Origin: an alpha proteobacterium HIMB5
GTDB lineage: Bacteria > Pseudomonadota > Alphaproteobacteria > Pelagibacterales > Pelagibacteraceae
Length of the DNA stretch: 64,000 nt
Direction: 5' to 3'
Assembly (NCBI GenBank): GCA_000299095.1
Contig: CP003809.1
Coordinates: forward strand, 1,112,001 to 1,176,000
In this document: piece after piece, positions 33,842 to 44,837 of the stretch
How the letters are laid out: every line of letters starts with the position of its first letter
Numbering within the stretch: the first letter of the stretch is position 1
Notes under the pieces: model-generated
The model's input: the letters and a program-made list of their open reading frames with translations, nothing else
What the model was told of the DNA's origin: nothing
Databases searched by the model: none
Program-made: the position numbers and the translations under genes

Positions 33842-34369
33842 ATGAAAAATATTTGTGATTGGAATAATTGTAACGAAATTGGAGAATATAAAGCTCCGGT
33901 TGAAAAAGATAATAGTAGAAAATACAGACTTCTATGTCTTGAACATGTGAAGGAATTTAATAAAAATTGGAATTATTTTTCAGGCATGAATGATGATCAG
34001 ATAATGGATTTTTTAAAATCTGACATGACGTGGCATAAACCTACTCAAAATTTTAGCTCTTCAGATAATTTTTTTAAAGTTTTGTGGAATGACACTCTTA
34101 AAGATGAGATGGATAAAGATAAATTTAAAAGTGATTATAATCATATGAGCAAATTTAAATTTGATCACAAGGATATCAAAGCATTTAGCGTTCTAGGTGT
34201 TTCTGTGGGTTTAAAATGGCAGAAAATACAGGAAAAATTCAAAACCCTTGTCAAAAAATTTCACCCTGATATTAATGCTGGCAATAAAAAATACGAAGAA
34301 AAACTTAAACTAATTACATTAGCCTATACGCAGCTAAAAAATACTTATAAGGAAAAAATTGACACCTAA
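33842..34369 (+). CDS. J-domain (DnaJ-like) protein
   Basis: 175 residues. The C-terminal about 55 residues form a J domain with HPD at 141-143 ([11 protein letters not shown]) and flanking helices. The N-terminal part begins with a [10 protein letters not shown] cysteine pair and continues with WHKPTQNF, possibly a small metal-binding region. It probably recruits Hsp70. It overlaps the cobS-like gene by 11 nt and lies beside bolA, an arrangement of bolA-dnaJ-cobS-cobT known in alphaproteobacteria. Confidence 0.85.
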   Translation: MKNICDWNNCNEIGEYKAPVEKDNSRKYRLLCLEHVKEFNKNWNYFSGMNDDQIMDFLKSDMTWHKPTQNFSSSDNFFKVLWNDTLKDEMDKDKFKSDYNHMSKFKFDHKDIKAFSVLGVSVGLKWQKIQEKFKTLVKKFHPDINAGNKKYEEKLKLITLAYTQLKNTYKEKIDT

Positions 34370-35333
34370 CTTAAATATAAAACCTGATATTAAATTATCA
34401 TTGAAAAATACTTTCGGTATCGACTCTGAGATGGAGGTAGATGCCTTTTCTGAAAAATCAGAATATGTACCTGAAATAGATAAGAGTTATAAATTTGATA
34501 AAGATACCACTTTAGCACTAATATCTGGGTTTGCGTTTAATAAGAGAGTTTTAGTTCAAGGCTATCACGGAACAGGAAAATCAACTCACATAGAACAAAT
34601 AGCTGCAAGATTAAATTGGCCTTGTATAAGAGTTAACTTAGATAGCCATGTAAGTAGAATAGACTTAATAGGAAAAGACGCAATCGTTTTAAAAGATGGA
34701 AAACAGGTTACTCAATTTAATGAGGGAATATTACCATGGTCAATACAAAATCCTGTTGCATTAGTTTTCGACGAATATGATGCTGGAAGACCCGATGTAA
34801 TGTTTGTAATTCAGAGAGTTTTAGAAGCTGAAGGTAATTTTACGCTACTAGATAAAAATAAAGTTATTAAACAAAACAAATATTTTAGGCTATTTGCAAC
34901 ATCTAATACAGTTGGATTAGGTGATACAACAGGTTTATATCATGGAACGCAGCAAATAAATCAAGGTCAAATGGATAGATGGAATATTGTTACCACTTTA
35001 AATTATTTAAGTCTTGAGCGTGAAATGGATATCGTACTTGCCAAAAACAAAAATCTAAACAATGCAAAAGGTAAAGAAAAGGTGTCTAATATGATTAAAG
35101 TTGCTTCATTGACAAGAAAAGGATTTATAGCTGGAGACATATCGACAGTAATGAGTCCAAGAACTGTCTTGCACTGGGCAGAAAATGCTGAAATATTTAA
35201 AGACACTGGATATGCTTTTAGAGTTACATTTTTAAATAAATGTGACGAGCTAGAGAAAAATACTATAGCTGAATATTATCAAAGATGTTTTGGGGAAGAA
35301 TTGCCTGAGTCTTTAGTAAATATTCAAATTTAA
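34359..35333 (+). CDS. cobS: CobS-like AAA+ ATPase
   Basis: 324 residues, TTG start overlapping the J-domain gene. Walker A is GYHGTGKST (68-76), Walker B is LVFDEYDAG (about 137-145), and the sensor region is [11 protein letters not shown]. The CobS-type MoxR-like AAA+ subunit works with CobT. No cobN gene lies here, and SAR11-type organisms are generally unable to make cobalamin, so a cobaltochelatase role is doubtful. It could instead be a general ATPase-chaperone pair. Confidence 0.85.
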   Translation: MTPNLNIKPDIKLSLKNTFGIDSEMEVDAFSEKSEYVPEIDKSYKFDKDTTLALISGFAFNKRVLVQGYHGTGKSTHIEQIAARLNWPCIRVNLDSHVSRIDLIGKDAIVLKDGKQVTQFNEGILPWSIQNPVALVFDEYDAGRPDVMFVIQRVLEAEGNFTLLDKNKVIKQNKYFRLFATSNTVGLGDTTGLYHGTQQINQGQMDRWNIVTTLNYLSLEREMDIVLAKNKNLNNAKGKEKVSNMIKVASLTRKGFIAGDISTVMSPRTVLHWAENAEIFKDTGYAFRVTFLNKCDELEKNTIAEYYQRCFGEELPESLVNIQI

Positions 35334-37136
35334 ATGAGTAACAAAGAAGCTTCTCTTAAAGAAAAACTTAAACAAGCTCTTTCATCAACAGTACGTGTTA
35401 TATCTGAAGATTTAGAGTCAAATCAAAAACAAGATAAAAACAAAAGTTCAAAGAAATTTGATTTTTTTGAAATAGATAATCTTGATGGACCTAGAGATTT
35501 TGTAAGATTGAGAGCTGAGTCTGATTCTACAGCACTTAAGAAAAAATTTTCTGATGTTCTGGTTTTTAAAAAAAATCTCCCATCAAACTCTTCTTGTAAA
35601 TCTCTATACACAATTGCTGAAAAAATAAGATATGAACAGCTTGGTTTTAAGATGCTTAAAGGTATTGAAAAAAACTTAAACCAGAACTATGAGCAAATAA
35701 TTAATCTTAAGAGAAAAGATCAACTAAAAACAAAAGAAGACGTATCAGTTGCTGAAGCCTTTGAGCTTTATATGCTTAAACATTTTCATAACGTAAAACT
35801 AAATTCCTTAACAAGTAGAATGCTAGAATTTTGGGAAAAAGATTTTGATCTCTCGGTTAAAGATCATTTACATTTTTTAAAAGAAAATTTGGAAGATCAA
35901 AACAAATATTCATCTAAATTTTCTGAAATTCTTCAGAATATGGACATTTTTGATACTGAGGAAAATGAAGAACAAAAAGAAGAAAATAATGATGAAGGTC
36001 AAGACAATCCATCAAATGAAAATGATGAAGCTGAGTCCGAAGATCAAAAAGAACAAAGTAAGGATGAAGAAACTGAAACTAGTCTAGACTCAGATTATGA
36101 TATTGATGAATACAAAATAGATGAACAGCTTGTAGATACAGATTCTGATAAAGAAAGTTCTGAACAAGTAATTCAAAAAACTAATCTCAAAAATTTAAAT
36201 CTCGAATACAAAGTCTTTACTAATCAATTTGATGAAGTAATTAAGGCTGAAAATTTAGAAAATTCAGAGGAATCTGCAAAATTAAGACGAACCTTAGATC
36301 AACAATTAATAGGTTTCCAAGATGTAATCACAAAACTGGCAAATAAATTACAACGACAATTGTTAGCAAAACAAAACAGAGCTTGGGACTTTGATTTAGA
36401 AGAAGGTCTGCTAGATAGTTCTAAATTGCCAAGAATTATTATGGATCCATATAATTCTCTTTCTTTTAAAAAAGAAAAAGATCAAGAGTTTAAAGATACA
36501 ATTGTATCATTGTTAATAGATAATTCAGGTTCCATGAGAGGTAGACCAATTACAATTGCCGCAATATGTGCAGATATTTTATCAAGAACTTTAGAAAGAT
36601 GCTCAGTTAAAGTTGAGATACTTGGTTTCACAACTAAAAATTGGAAAGGTGGAAAAAGTAGAGAGCTTTGGAATAAAAAAGAAAAACCAAAAACACCAGG
36701 AAGATTAAATGATCTTCGACATATCATTTATAAAGGTGGAGATACACATTGGAGACAAGCCAAAAATAATTTGGGCTTAATGTTGAAAGAAGGTTTGCTT
36801 AAAGAAAATATTGATGGAGAAGCTATACAATGGGCTTTTAATAGAATTAAAAAAAGGAAAGAGGAAAGAAAAATTTTAATGGTTATTTCTGATGGGGCAC
36901 CAGTAGACGACTCCACACTCTCAGTAAATTCAGGTGATTTTTTAGAAAAACATCTAAAAAAAATGGTTAAATTTATTGAAGATAAATCAGATATAGAAAT
37001 ATTAGCTATTGGAATAGGTCATGATGTTTCAAGATATTACAATAAAGCTATAAAGATAACTGATGTTAATGAACTCGGAGATGTTATGGTTTCACAATTA
37101 AGTTCGTTATTTGAGACAAAAAAAAGATTTCATTAA
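35334..37136 (+). CDS. cobT: CobT-like von Willebrand factor A protein
   Basis: 600 residues. An N-terminal helical region is followed by an acidic low-complexity linker (about 205-275) and a C-terminal VWA domain with MIDAS DNSGSM near 395 and [11 protein letters not shown]. This is the CobT architecture. It starts immediately after cobS. The two probably form a large ring complex. It ends sharing TTAA with the convergent regB-like gene. Confidence 0.85.
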   Translation: MSNKEASLKEKLKQALSSTVRVISEDLESNQKQDKNKSSKKFDFFEIDNLDGPRDFVRLRAESDSTALKKKFSDVLVFKKNLPSNSSCKSLYTIAEKIRYEQLGFKMLKGIEKNLNQNYEQIINLKRKDQLKTKEDVSVAEAFELYMLKHFHNVKLNSLTSRMLEFWEKDFDLSVKDHLHFLKENLEDQNKYSSKFSEILQNMDIFDTEENEEQKEENNDEGQDNPSNENDEAESEDQKEQSKDEETETSLDSDYDIDEYKIDEQLVDTDSDKESSEQVIQKTNLKNLNLEYKVFTNQFDEVIKAENLENSEESAKLRRTLDQQLIGFQDVITKLANKLQRQLLAKQNRAWDFDLEEGLLDSSKLPRIIMDPYNSLSFKKEKDQEFKDTIVSLLIDNSGSMRGRPITIAAICADILSRTLERCSVKVEILGFTTKNWKGGKSRELWNKKEKPKTPGRLNDLRHIIYKGGDTHWRQAKNNLGLMLKEGLLKENIDGEAIQWAFNRIKKRKEERKILMVISDGAPVDDSTLSVNSGDFLEKHLKKMVKFIEDKSDIEILAIGIGHDVSRYYNKAIKITDVNELGDVMVSQLSSLFETKKRFH

Positions 37137-38415
37137 ATATTAAATAACTCCTTGTTTTTCCATTTAATTAAAACCTCAGCCCCTGATCTTGTTTTTGAAT
37201 TTCGACAGATAATTTTTGCAAAATTTTTTTCTAATAAAGTCTTTCCAATAAATATTCCTAAACCTAGGCCAGCTTTGTCCTTGATTTCTATATTAGAAGT
37301 TTTTAAATAAGGTTCTCCAATTTTTGGAAGAACATCTTTTGGATAACCATCGCCATCATCTTCTATGGTTATTTCTGTCATGTTGCTGTCACTTTTTAAA
37401 TTAATAAAAACTGTTTCTTTTGAAAATTTATAAGCGTTCCCAATAAAGTTTTTTAATCCATAAACTACCTCAATAGATTTCGAAATTTTCTTTGGATTTG
37501 AATCTTGGTCAAAATTAAAAATAAACTTTTTATTACCAACTTCTTCAAAACTTTTTGTAATATCTTTCAAATAATCTCTCATACTTAAATCATCATCAAT
37601 AAATTCAACTTCTTCTGAAGGATTTATGCTCAATTTTTTTAGTATTTCTTCACATCTTTCTATTTGACTTGAAAGCAATTCAATATCTTTGCTTACTTCT
37701 TTATCTTTCTTCAATTGTTTAGATAATTCTTGAGAAATCAGTTTAATAGTTGATAATGGCGTACCTAATGAATGAGCTGCGGCAGCTGCTTGTCCGCCTA
37801 ATGACAAGAGTTCGTGTTCTTTAGCCATTACCTCTTCCATTCTATGAAGTGCTTCTTTTCTTATTCTAGAGTCTTTCACAAAAGAAAGTGCAAAATAATT
37901 TAAAAAAACTAAAGCTATAATTAATGCAAGTGGAATTGCAAAGTAAACATATTGATTAAGTTTATTGTCAAGATTTAAAGGCGATGGGAGGGGCTGATGA
38001 TTAAAAGTTAAAAATACTATTATAATCGATGTAATCACGACTAAACTGAGGTTAATTCTAAAACCTAAATTTGCTGCAGAAAATACACTTGGGATAATTA
38101 AAAAGATAATAAACGGATTAGTTATACCGCCAGTAAAATAAACTAAAATACTAAGCTGTAAGGTATCAAAAACTAGGAATAAAAAGGAACTTTGCTCAGT
38201 AATTTGAACCTTTTTGTAAATAAAATCTAAATATAAATTGCTTATTCCCCCTATCAAAATTATTAAAAAACAAGCAAAATAATCAAATTTAAAGTCAAAT
38301 ATAAAATATACCAAACTTATTGAAAATAATTGACCAAGAATACCTATCCATCTTAAAAAAACGTAAGTAGATTTTTTTAAGGTAAAATATTTTGAAGTTT
38401 CAAAAAAATTGCTCA

Positions 38416-38416
<1 letters not shown>
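37133..38416 (-). CDS. regB: RegB/PrrB-like sensor histidine kinase
   Basis: 427 residues with an N-terminal six-helix membrane domain that holds the GGITNPF heptapeptide (96-102), linked in RegB to quinone sensing. The H-box is [14 protein letters not shown] with phospho-accepting H215, and a cysteine at 255 (ERCEEIL) corresponds to the redox-active cysteine of RegB. An ATPase domain follows. The cognate regA is not in this window. It overlaps gyrB by one base. The kinase probably reports the redox state of the respiratory chain, by analogy with RegB. Confidence 0.85.
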
Positions 38417-40491
<2,075 letters not shown>

Positions 40492-40586
40492 TTAATTATA
40501 TCAATTTTTATTGAAAAATCTTTTTAATTTATTAATAAAAATTTAATTGAAACTTAAATAAGTGTTGAGTATCAACAGAAATTAGT

Positions 40587-40676
40587 TGGCGGAGAGAATG
40601 GGATTCGAACCCATGAAACCTTTAACAGTTTACACGCTTTCCAAGCGTGCGCCTTCAACCACTCGGCCATCTCTCC
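40587..40676 (-). tRNA. tRNA-Ser (anticodon GGA)
   Basis: 90-nt tRNA with acceptor GGAGAGA, long variable arm, anticodon stem CACGC/GCGTG around TTGGAAA, canonical D-loop (GTGGTTGA) and T-loop TTCGAAT, G73 and encoded CCA. It lies at the boundary between the gyrB region and the glycan island, a common place for accessory DNA. An inverted repeat GTTGA-GTA-TCAAC (40563-40575) follows it on the minus strand. Confidence 0.95.
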
Positions 40677-40688
40677 ATATAATTGTAT

Positions 40689-41315
40689 TTAAATTTTAAA
40701 AAATCTTTTTAAATTTTTTTTTTGTCTATTTAAAAATCTTTTTAATAAATTATATTTCTTATCTCTTTTTGCTTGAAACGGGCTTTCTAGCGTATTATCC
40801 CAGGTTCTTTGATTGTCTTTTATAGCCCAATCACATTCATAAGCTGATATAGAAGATAATTTATATTTCTTACATAAAAGAGAGTAAACACTTTGATCAT
40901 GTCTATTTTCAATAAATTTAACATGATTTTTAATATTTGAATGAGAGTCATCTATTAAATGAAAATTATTTTTCATTATATCAATCCATTCTAATAAAAA
41001 ACTTTGAGACACTTTACATTTTTTAAAAAAAATATTTCCAGCCCAAAATTGTGGTGTATTCATAATTTCTTTATTATTTAAAAATTTAAAATAGTCAAAT
41101 AAATCAGATTTTGTAAATTTAAATTCTTCCCTTTTTGGAAAACTAAGATTGCTAAAAGTTATATTTAATTTTTCATGGTATTGAAAAGGTAATATCCAAT
41201 TTTTTTTTTCCATTAAGATATCTAAATATTCATTAAATCTTTTATTTTTATCTTTAACTATATGACATCCTAAATCAATATATTGAATTATTTCATTATC
41301 ATTCAAATTGTTCAT
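40689..41315 (-). CDS. Glycosyltransferase-like protein, C-terminal part of a frameshifted gene
   Basis: 208 residues by ATG at 41315, but in-frame coding continues upstream through KRGYAYWYWKP and LIKN into a run of 12 A. That phrase matches the KRGYGYWxWKP motif of glycan-associated proteins and belongs to the gene at 41327-41548. After it come IIQYIDLGCHI and a long basic tail. A single extra base in the A-run (T12 at 41363-41374) would join them into about 287 residues. It lies next to tRNA-Ser. Confidence 0.7.
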   Translation of the reverse strand: MNNLNDNEIIQYIDLGCHIVKDKNKRFNEYLDILMEKKNWILPFQYHEKLNITFSNLSFPKREEFKFTKSDLFDYFKFLNNKEIMNTPQFWAGNIFFKKCKVSQSFLLEWIDIMKNNFHLIDDSHSNIKNHVKFIENRHDQSVYSLLCKKYKLSSISAYECDWAIKDNQRTWDNTLESPFQAKRDKKYNLLKRFLNRQKKNLKRFFKI

Positions 41316-41326
41316 AACATTTTTGA

Positions 41327-41548
41327 TTAAGTTTGGTTTCCAATACCAATATGCATAGCCTCTTTTTTTTTTTTATTCAAAAAAAAATCGATTTCTTTTT
41401 TTAAGCTATCATTAAAGTCTTTTGGTCCAAATATCTTTATATCATCATAATATTTAGATTCTTTTGCTTGTACATATAATCTTTTTTTACTTCTTACTAA
41501 ATCCTCAGTTCCAAAAGCTAATAATGTAATTCTATTATTTTTGTACAT
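41327..41548 (-). CDS. N-terminal fragment of the frameshifted glycosyltransferase-like gene
   Basis: Starts MYKNNRITLLAFGTEDL with ATG 41548, overlapping the end of the epimerase gene. It reads well for about 60 residues to a run of 12 A on the coding strand, then continues in the wrong frame (EAMHIGIGNQT-stop). The other frame after the run continues as KRGYAYWYWKP, the expected motif. So these 12 nt make the frame ambiguous. Confidence 0.65.
   Translation of the reverse strand: MYKNNRITLLAFGTEDLVRSKKRLYVQAKESKYYDDIKIFGPKDFNDSLKKEIDFFLNKKKKEAMHIGIGNQT
41363..41374. repeat. Homopolymer of 12 at the glycosyltransferase frameshift
   Basis: T12 on the plus strand, A12 in the minus-strand message. 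The upstream and downstream frames disagree by one base, so 13 or 10 A would restore the protein. Slippage or a miscount in sequencing are both possible. Confidence 0.8.
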
Positions 41549-42383
41549 TAATAAATTTTCTTATTAAATTTTTTTTAATCAGGTAATTAGCCCATTTTAT
41601 TTCATCTTTAATAATTTTTTTTACATTTGAATTTTGAGGTCTCCAATTTAATGTTTTTTTTGCTTTTGTAATATCACAAACTAAAGATGGATGATCTCCT
41701 ATTCTTCTTAATAAAAATTTTACTTTTAATTTCTTTTTTAAAATTTTTTGAATATTTTGAACTATGATTTTATTTGAGATCCCTCTACCATTACCAATAT
41801 TTATAATTAGATTTTTTTCTTTAGAAAAAAATCTAATTGATCTTTTTATGACGCTGCAAATATCTTTTACATGAATGTAGTCTCTAATACATGTACCATC
41901 AGGAGTGGGATAATCATTACCAAATAAATTAATTGTTGAGTTTTTCATCGCCTTAAAAACTGATATAGGTATTAAATGTGTTTCTGGGTTGTGGTATTCA
42001 CCTATTAATGGATTGGTCAAACACGAGCTTACATTGAAAAATCTAAGGATTACAAAATTTATTTTTTTATTTCTTTTTAATTGATTTTCAGCTCTTAATT
42101 TAGATTTACCGTATGAGCTTATAGGTTTTTTTTTATCAGTTTCTTTGATTTTATTATTTTTTTTATCATATATCGCAGCTGTACTTGAAAATATAATATT
42201 TTTAATTTTTAATTTAGACATCAAATTGAGAATATTACGAGTAGCTACTACATTATCTTGATTATATATTTTTTTATTAATATTTTCGTTCACTGTTGAC
42301 TGGGCGGCAAGATGAACTATCGCATATGGATTTAAATTAGTTACTATTTTTTCTAATTTTTTTTTATCCAATAAATCACACAA
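41535..42383 (-). CDS. UDP-glucose 4-epimerase-like protein, main part of a frameshifted gene
   Basis: 282 readable residues of an extended SDR. The catalytic YGKSK motif is in SSYGKSKLRAE (about 88-98), STAAIYD and AIVHLAAQSTV are present, and GTCIRDYIHVKDI lies near 163-175. It resembles GalE-type epimerases. The apparent start (TTG 42383) is not credible, because the NAD-binding Rossmann motif GASGYIG lies in another frame just upstream (42353-42526). A one-base correction in the A13/T7 tract would join them. It should supply UDP-sugars for surface glycans. Confidence 0.8.
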   Translation of the reverse strand: MCDLLDKKKLEKIVTNLNPYAIVHLAAQSTVNENINKKIYNQDNVVATRNILNLMSKLKIKNIIFSSTAAIYDKKNNKIKETDKKKPISSYGKSKLRAENQLKRNKKINFVILRFFNVSSCLTNPLIGEYHNPETHLIPISVFKAMKNSTINLFGNDYPTPDGTCIRDYIHVKDICSVIKRSIRFFSKEKNLIINIGNGRGISNKIIVQNIQKILKKKLKVKFLLRRIGDHPSLVCDITKAKKTLNWRPQNSNVKKIIKDEIKWANYLIKKNLIRKFINVQK

Positions 42384-42526
42384 AAAAAAGTTTTTCTTAT
42401 CTTTATCAAAAAAATTTTTTTTTTTTTATCTATACCATAAACAATATAATTTTTTTTTAAATAATTTGCTAAACAACTTCCAATATATCCTGAGGCACCA
42501 GTAATTAAAATTTTTTTTTTAATCAT
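42353..42526 (-). CDS. N-terminal fragment of the epimerase-like gene (Rossmann motif)
   Basis: ATG 42526 gives MIKKKILITGASGYIGSCLA, the expected NAD-binding start of an epimerase, then NYLKKNYIVYGID and a run of A. After the run the frame ends at TAG 42353. In the other frame it continues as the 41535-42383 ORF (DKDKKNFFLCDLLDKKKLEK). Together the two would make about 330 residues, normal for GalE. The break is at the homopolymer at 42408-42427. Confidence 0.75.
   Translation of the reverse strand: MIKKKILITGASGYIGSCLANYLKKNYIVYGIDKKKKIFLIKIRKTFFCVIYWIKKN
42408..42427. repeat. A7T13 homopolymer tract at the epimerase frameshift
   Basis: On the plus strand seven A are followed by thirteen T; in the minus-strand gene this is A13T7. 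The total of 20 leaves the two epimerase frames out of step by one base (18 or 21 would join them). It is the second such tract in the glycan island. Confidence 0.8.
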
Positions 42527-42527
42527 T

Positions 42528-43244
42528 TTAATTTTTTTTTATTAAATTTTTAAATTTGTTTAAATTTAATGATGAATTAAATGGAATAATGTTTTTTTTA
42601 TTTTTATTTAAATAAATTTTTTTTACACTTTTGTTTTCTTGTTTAGCAAAATCATAGATGTACATTGCTTTACCACCTAAGTTGATAACCCCTCTTTTAT
42701 CAAGTAATTTCAACAGATTTTCAGCTATCTCCTCATGATAAGCAAAACTAGTTTTGACATTTCCATAAGCTTTTTTATGAACAAAAGGTTTTTCTGTCAT
42801 ACAAACCCTTAATATTAAAGAGTTTTTATACAGCTTCACTGAAGCCTCTCCCCCTAGTTTTGACCATGCATAATTGTTGACTGGATTTATAGGATCAACC
42901 TCAGAATAATTACCTTTTATTCCTGGATAAACATAATTAGTTGAAAAATAAATTAGTTTAATATTTCTTTTTTGACAAGCCTTTACAATATTAGCTGTTC
43001 CAATAATATTCAAATTAATACTCAAAGTAATATTTTTTTCATGAACTTGCATTGGTCTAGATAACCCAGCTAAATGAATTAAAATATCTGGTTTGATTTT
43101 ATTTAAATATTTTTCAATTTTTTTTTCATTTGTAATATCTAATATTTTTTTGGAGGGAAAATAAAAATTTTTTTTTTTACATTTTTTTTTAAGAACTAGT
43201 CCAAATCTTCCCGAACTACCTGTTATAACAATTTTTTTATTCAT
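42528..43244 (-). CDS. RmlD-type sugar-nucleotide reductase (SDR family)
   Basis: 238 residues. NAD(P)-binding GSSGRFG (about 9-15), IHLAGLSRP near 56-64, STNYVYPG with the catalytic region, and a YAWSKLGGE motif (Y and K of the SDR active site). This resembles dTDP-4-dehydrorhamnose reductases, but at 238 residues it is shorter than the usual 280-300. The sugar is unknown. It overlaps the DUF4422 gene at 43237 by 8 nt. Confidence 0.8.
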   Translation of the reverse strand: MNKKIVITGSSGRFGLVLKKKCKKKNFYFPSKKILDITNEKKIEKYLNKIKPDILIHLAGLSRPMQVHEKNITLSINLNIIGTANIVKACQKRNIKLIYFSTNYVYPGIKGNYSEVDPINPVNNYAWSKLGGEASVKLYKNSLILRVCMTEKPFVHKKAYGNVKTSFAYHEEIAENLLKLLDKRGVINLGGKAMYIYDFAKQENKSVKKIYLNKNKKNIIPFNSSLNLNKFKNLIKKN

Positions 43245-44058
43245 CTATTTTTTCTAAATCAAAAAATTTCCATTCCCAGTTTAAATAATTTGTATTTTTT
43301 TTAAACCAAAATGAAAGATATCTTTCAGCTAAAAAAGCATATAATCTTGTTTTGTCATATCCCTTTAAATCTTCAAATCCAAAAATTTTTTCACAATTAA
43401 ATAACCATCTAAAAAGGTCATGAAACCAATTATTTATTATATGGCTTTTCGATATAAACATAATATGAGGATTAAATATTGTTTTTGTTTGAACATATTT
43501 TCTGAATTCCTCTCTATCTTTTGCTTCCATCACGTCAATTGCTTTCTGTAAGTTTTCATAACCATGGTGCATATCAAAGTGAAGATTAATTGTTCTTAAG
43601 TTTTTATTAAACATGATTCCTGGATTTTTTAAGAAATTTTTTAAACCTCTTTTCAAAATTTTAACTTTTTTTACTTTATTTACAGATATAGGATTACAAA
43701 TTATAGCATCATAGTTATTCCATTCAGCATCTGGTTCACTTAAGATTCTATTTTTGAAATTAGATAAATTGATACTATTTTTTGAATTTTCTTGTAACCA
43801 AAATCTTCTTTTCTGGCAAAAACCAATCCAATTTTTATTTTCTAAAGATAATAAGTTTTTCCAATACCAGTAATGAAATGTTAATTCTGAATAATGTTTT
43901 TCTTTGAAAAAAATGTTATTTCCACTATTACATGTCAAATAACCATCTGGAGCCTTACCCGAGCCTACCCAGCATAAATTATATGAAAAGTTTTCAAGAT
44001 AGCTTAACCTTTTATTTGTTACACAAAAAATTTCTAAATTGGATTTAATATTTTTCAT
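43237..44058 (-). CDS. DUF4422-type glycosyltransferase-like protein
   Basis: 273 residues. The N-terminus shows EIFCVTNKRLSYLENF, CWVGSG, and YSELTFHYWYWKN followed by WIGFCQKRRFW, the characteristic layout of DUF4422 capsule-biosynthesis proteins. The C-terminal part has YLAFLAERYLSFW-like spacing (YAFLAERYLSFWF). The family is thought to be glycosyltransferases making surface polysaccharide. No signal peptide. It heads the minus-strand half of the island, divergent from the methyltransferase gene with 68 nt between. Confidence 0.8.
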   Translation of the reverse strand: MKNIKSNLEIFCVTNKRLSYLENFSYNLCWVGSGKAPDGYLTCNSGNNIFFKEKHYSELTFHYWYWKNLLSLENKNWIGFCQKRRFWLQENSKNSINLSNFKNRILSEPDAEWNNYDAIICNPISVNKVKKVKILKRGLKNFLKNPGIMFNKNLRTINLHFDMHHGYENLQKAIDVMEAKDREEFRKYVQTKTIFNPHIMFISKSHIINNWFHDLFRWLFNCEKIFGFEDLKGYDKTRLYAFLAERYLSFWFKKNTNYLNWEWKFFDLEKIDE

Positions 44059-44126
44059 AGAGGTTTTATTTAGTGTTATATTTATAAAAAATACTATATC
44101 TAATTATATTATTTTATTTTTTAAAA

Positions 44127-44837
44127 ATGACATTCAAAATTTTTGATTATAATTCAATTGAATATGGGTTTTATGATAAAATTTTTCATAATAAACAAGG
44201 TGTTAGAAGCTCCTGGCACCAAATAAAATTCAACTTTATTAAAAACAAGATTAAAAATAAAAATGTACATCTTGATATTGGATGTGGACCTGGAACATTC
44301 ATTTCTCTTTTAAAAAATAAATTGTCAATTGGAATTGATATTTCCTCAAAACAGATCAATTTTGCTAAAAATAAATATGGATCAAAAAAAAGAAAATTTT
44401 TGTTATTGAAAAAAGATATTCCTTCAAAAAATAATTTTTATAATTCAGTGTCACTCATTGAACTAATAGAACACTTATCAGACAAAAAAATTTCTAAACT
44501 TATGAATGAAACCTACAGAGTTTTAAAACCTGGTGGAAAAGTTTATATCACTACTCCAAATTATTTATCTTTGTGGCCTATTATTGAAATATTTGTAAAT
44601 AAATTTTCAAACATTTCTTATGATCATCAACATATAAATAAATTTAATAAATATAACATCTTGAAAATAATCAACCCAAAAAAATTTAGAGTAAAAAAAA
44701 TAGAATCATTTATGCTTATTAGTCCATTTCTTGCGATTTTTTCTTTTAAATTTTCAATATGGCTCTCTAAGTATGAACGTTTTATTACTAAATTTTTTCC
44801 TGGTTCATTAATTTTTGTAGAATTAGAAAAAAAATGA
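44127..44837 (+). CDS. SAM-dependent methyltransferase
   Basis: 236 residues. Class I fold with motif I VHLDIGCGPGTF (about 50-61), IGIDISSKQI (acidic SAM-ribose binding), and VLKPGGKVYITTPN. The C-terminal part has a hydrophobic amphipathic stretch. It probably modifies a lipid or sugar in the glycan pathway; the target is unknown. It overlaps the membrane protein gene by 4 nt. Confidence 0.85.
   Translation: MTFKIFDYNSIEYGFYDKIFHNKQGVRSSWHQIKFNFIKNKIKNKNVHLDIGCGPGTFISLLKNKLSIGIDISSKQINFAKNKYGSKKRKFLLLKKDIPSKNNFYNSVSLIELIEHLSDKKISKLMNETYRVLKPGGKVYITTPNYLSLWPIIEIFVNKFSNISYDHQHINKFNKYNILKIINPKKFRVKKIESFMLISPFLAIFSFKFSIWLSKYERFITKFFPGSLIFVELEKK

Noticed and set aside
40563-40575. GTTGA-GTA-TCAAC inverted repeat next to tRNA-Ser as an attachment site
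   Set aside because: No direct repeat of the tRNA end and no integrase were seen.
42421-42430. Programmed frameshifting by a known signal
   Set aside because: No stem-loop or Shine-Dalgarno-like stimulator; only the homopolymer itself is visible.
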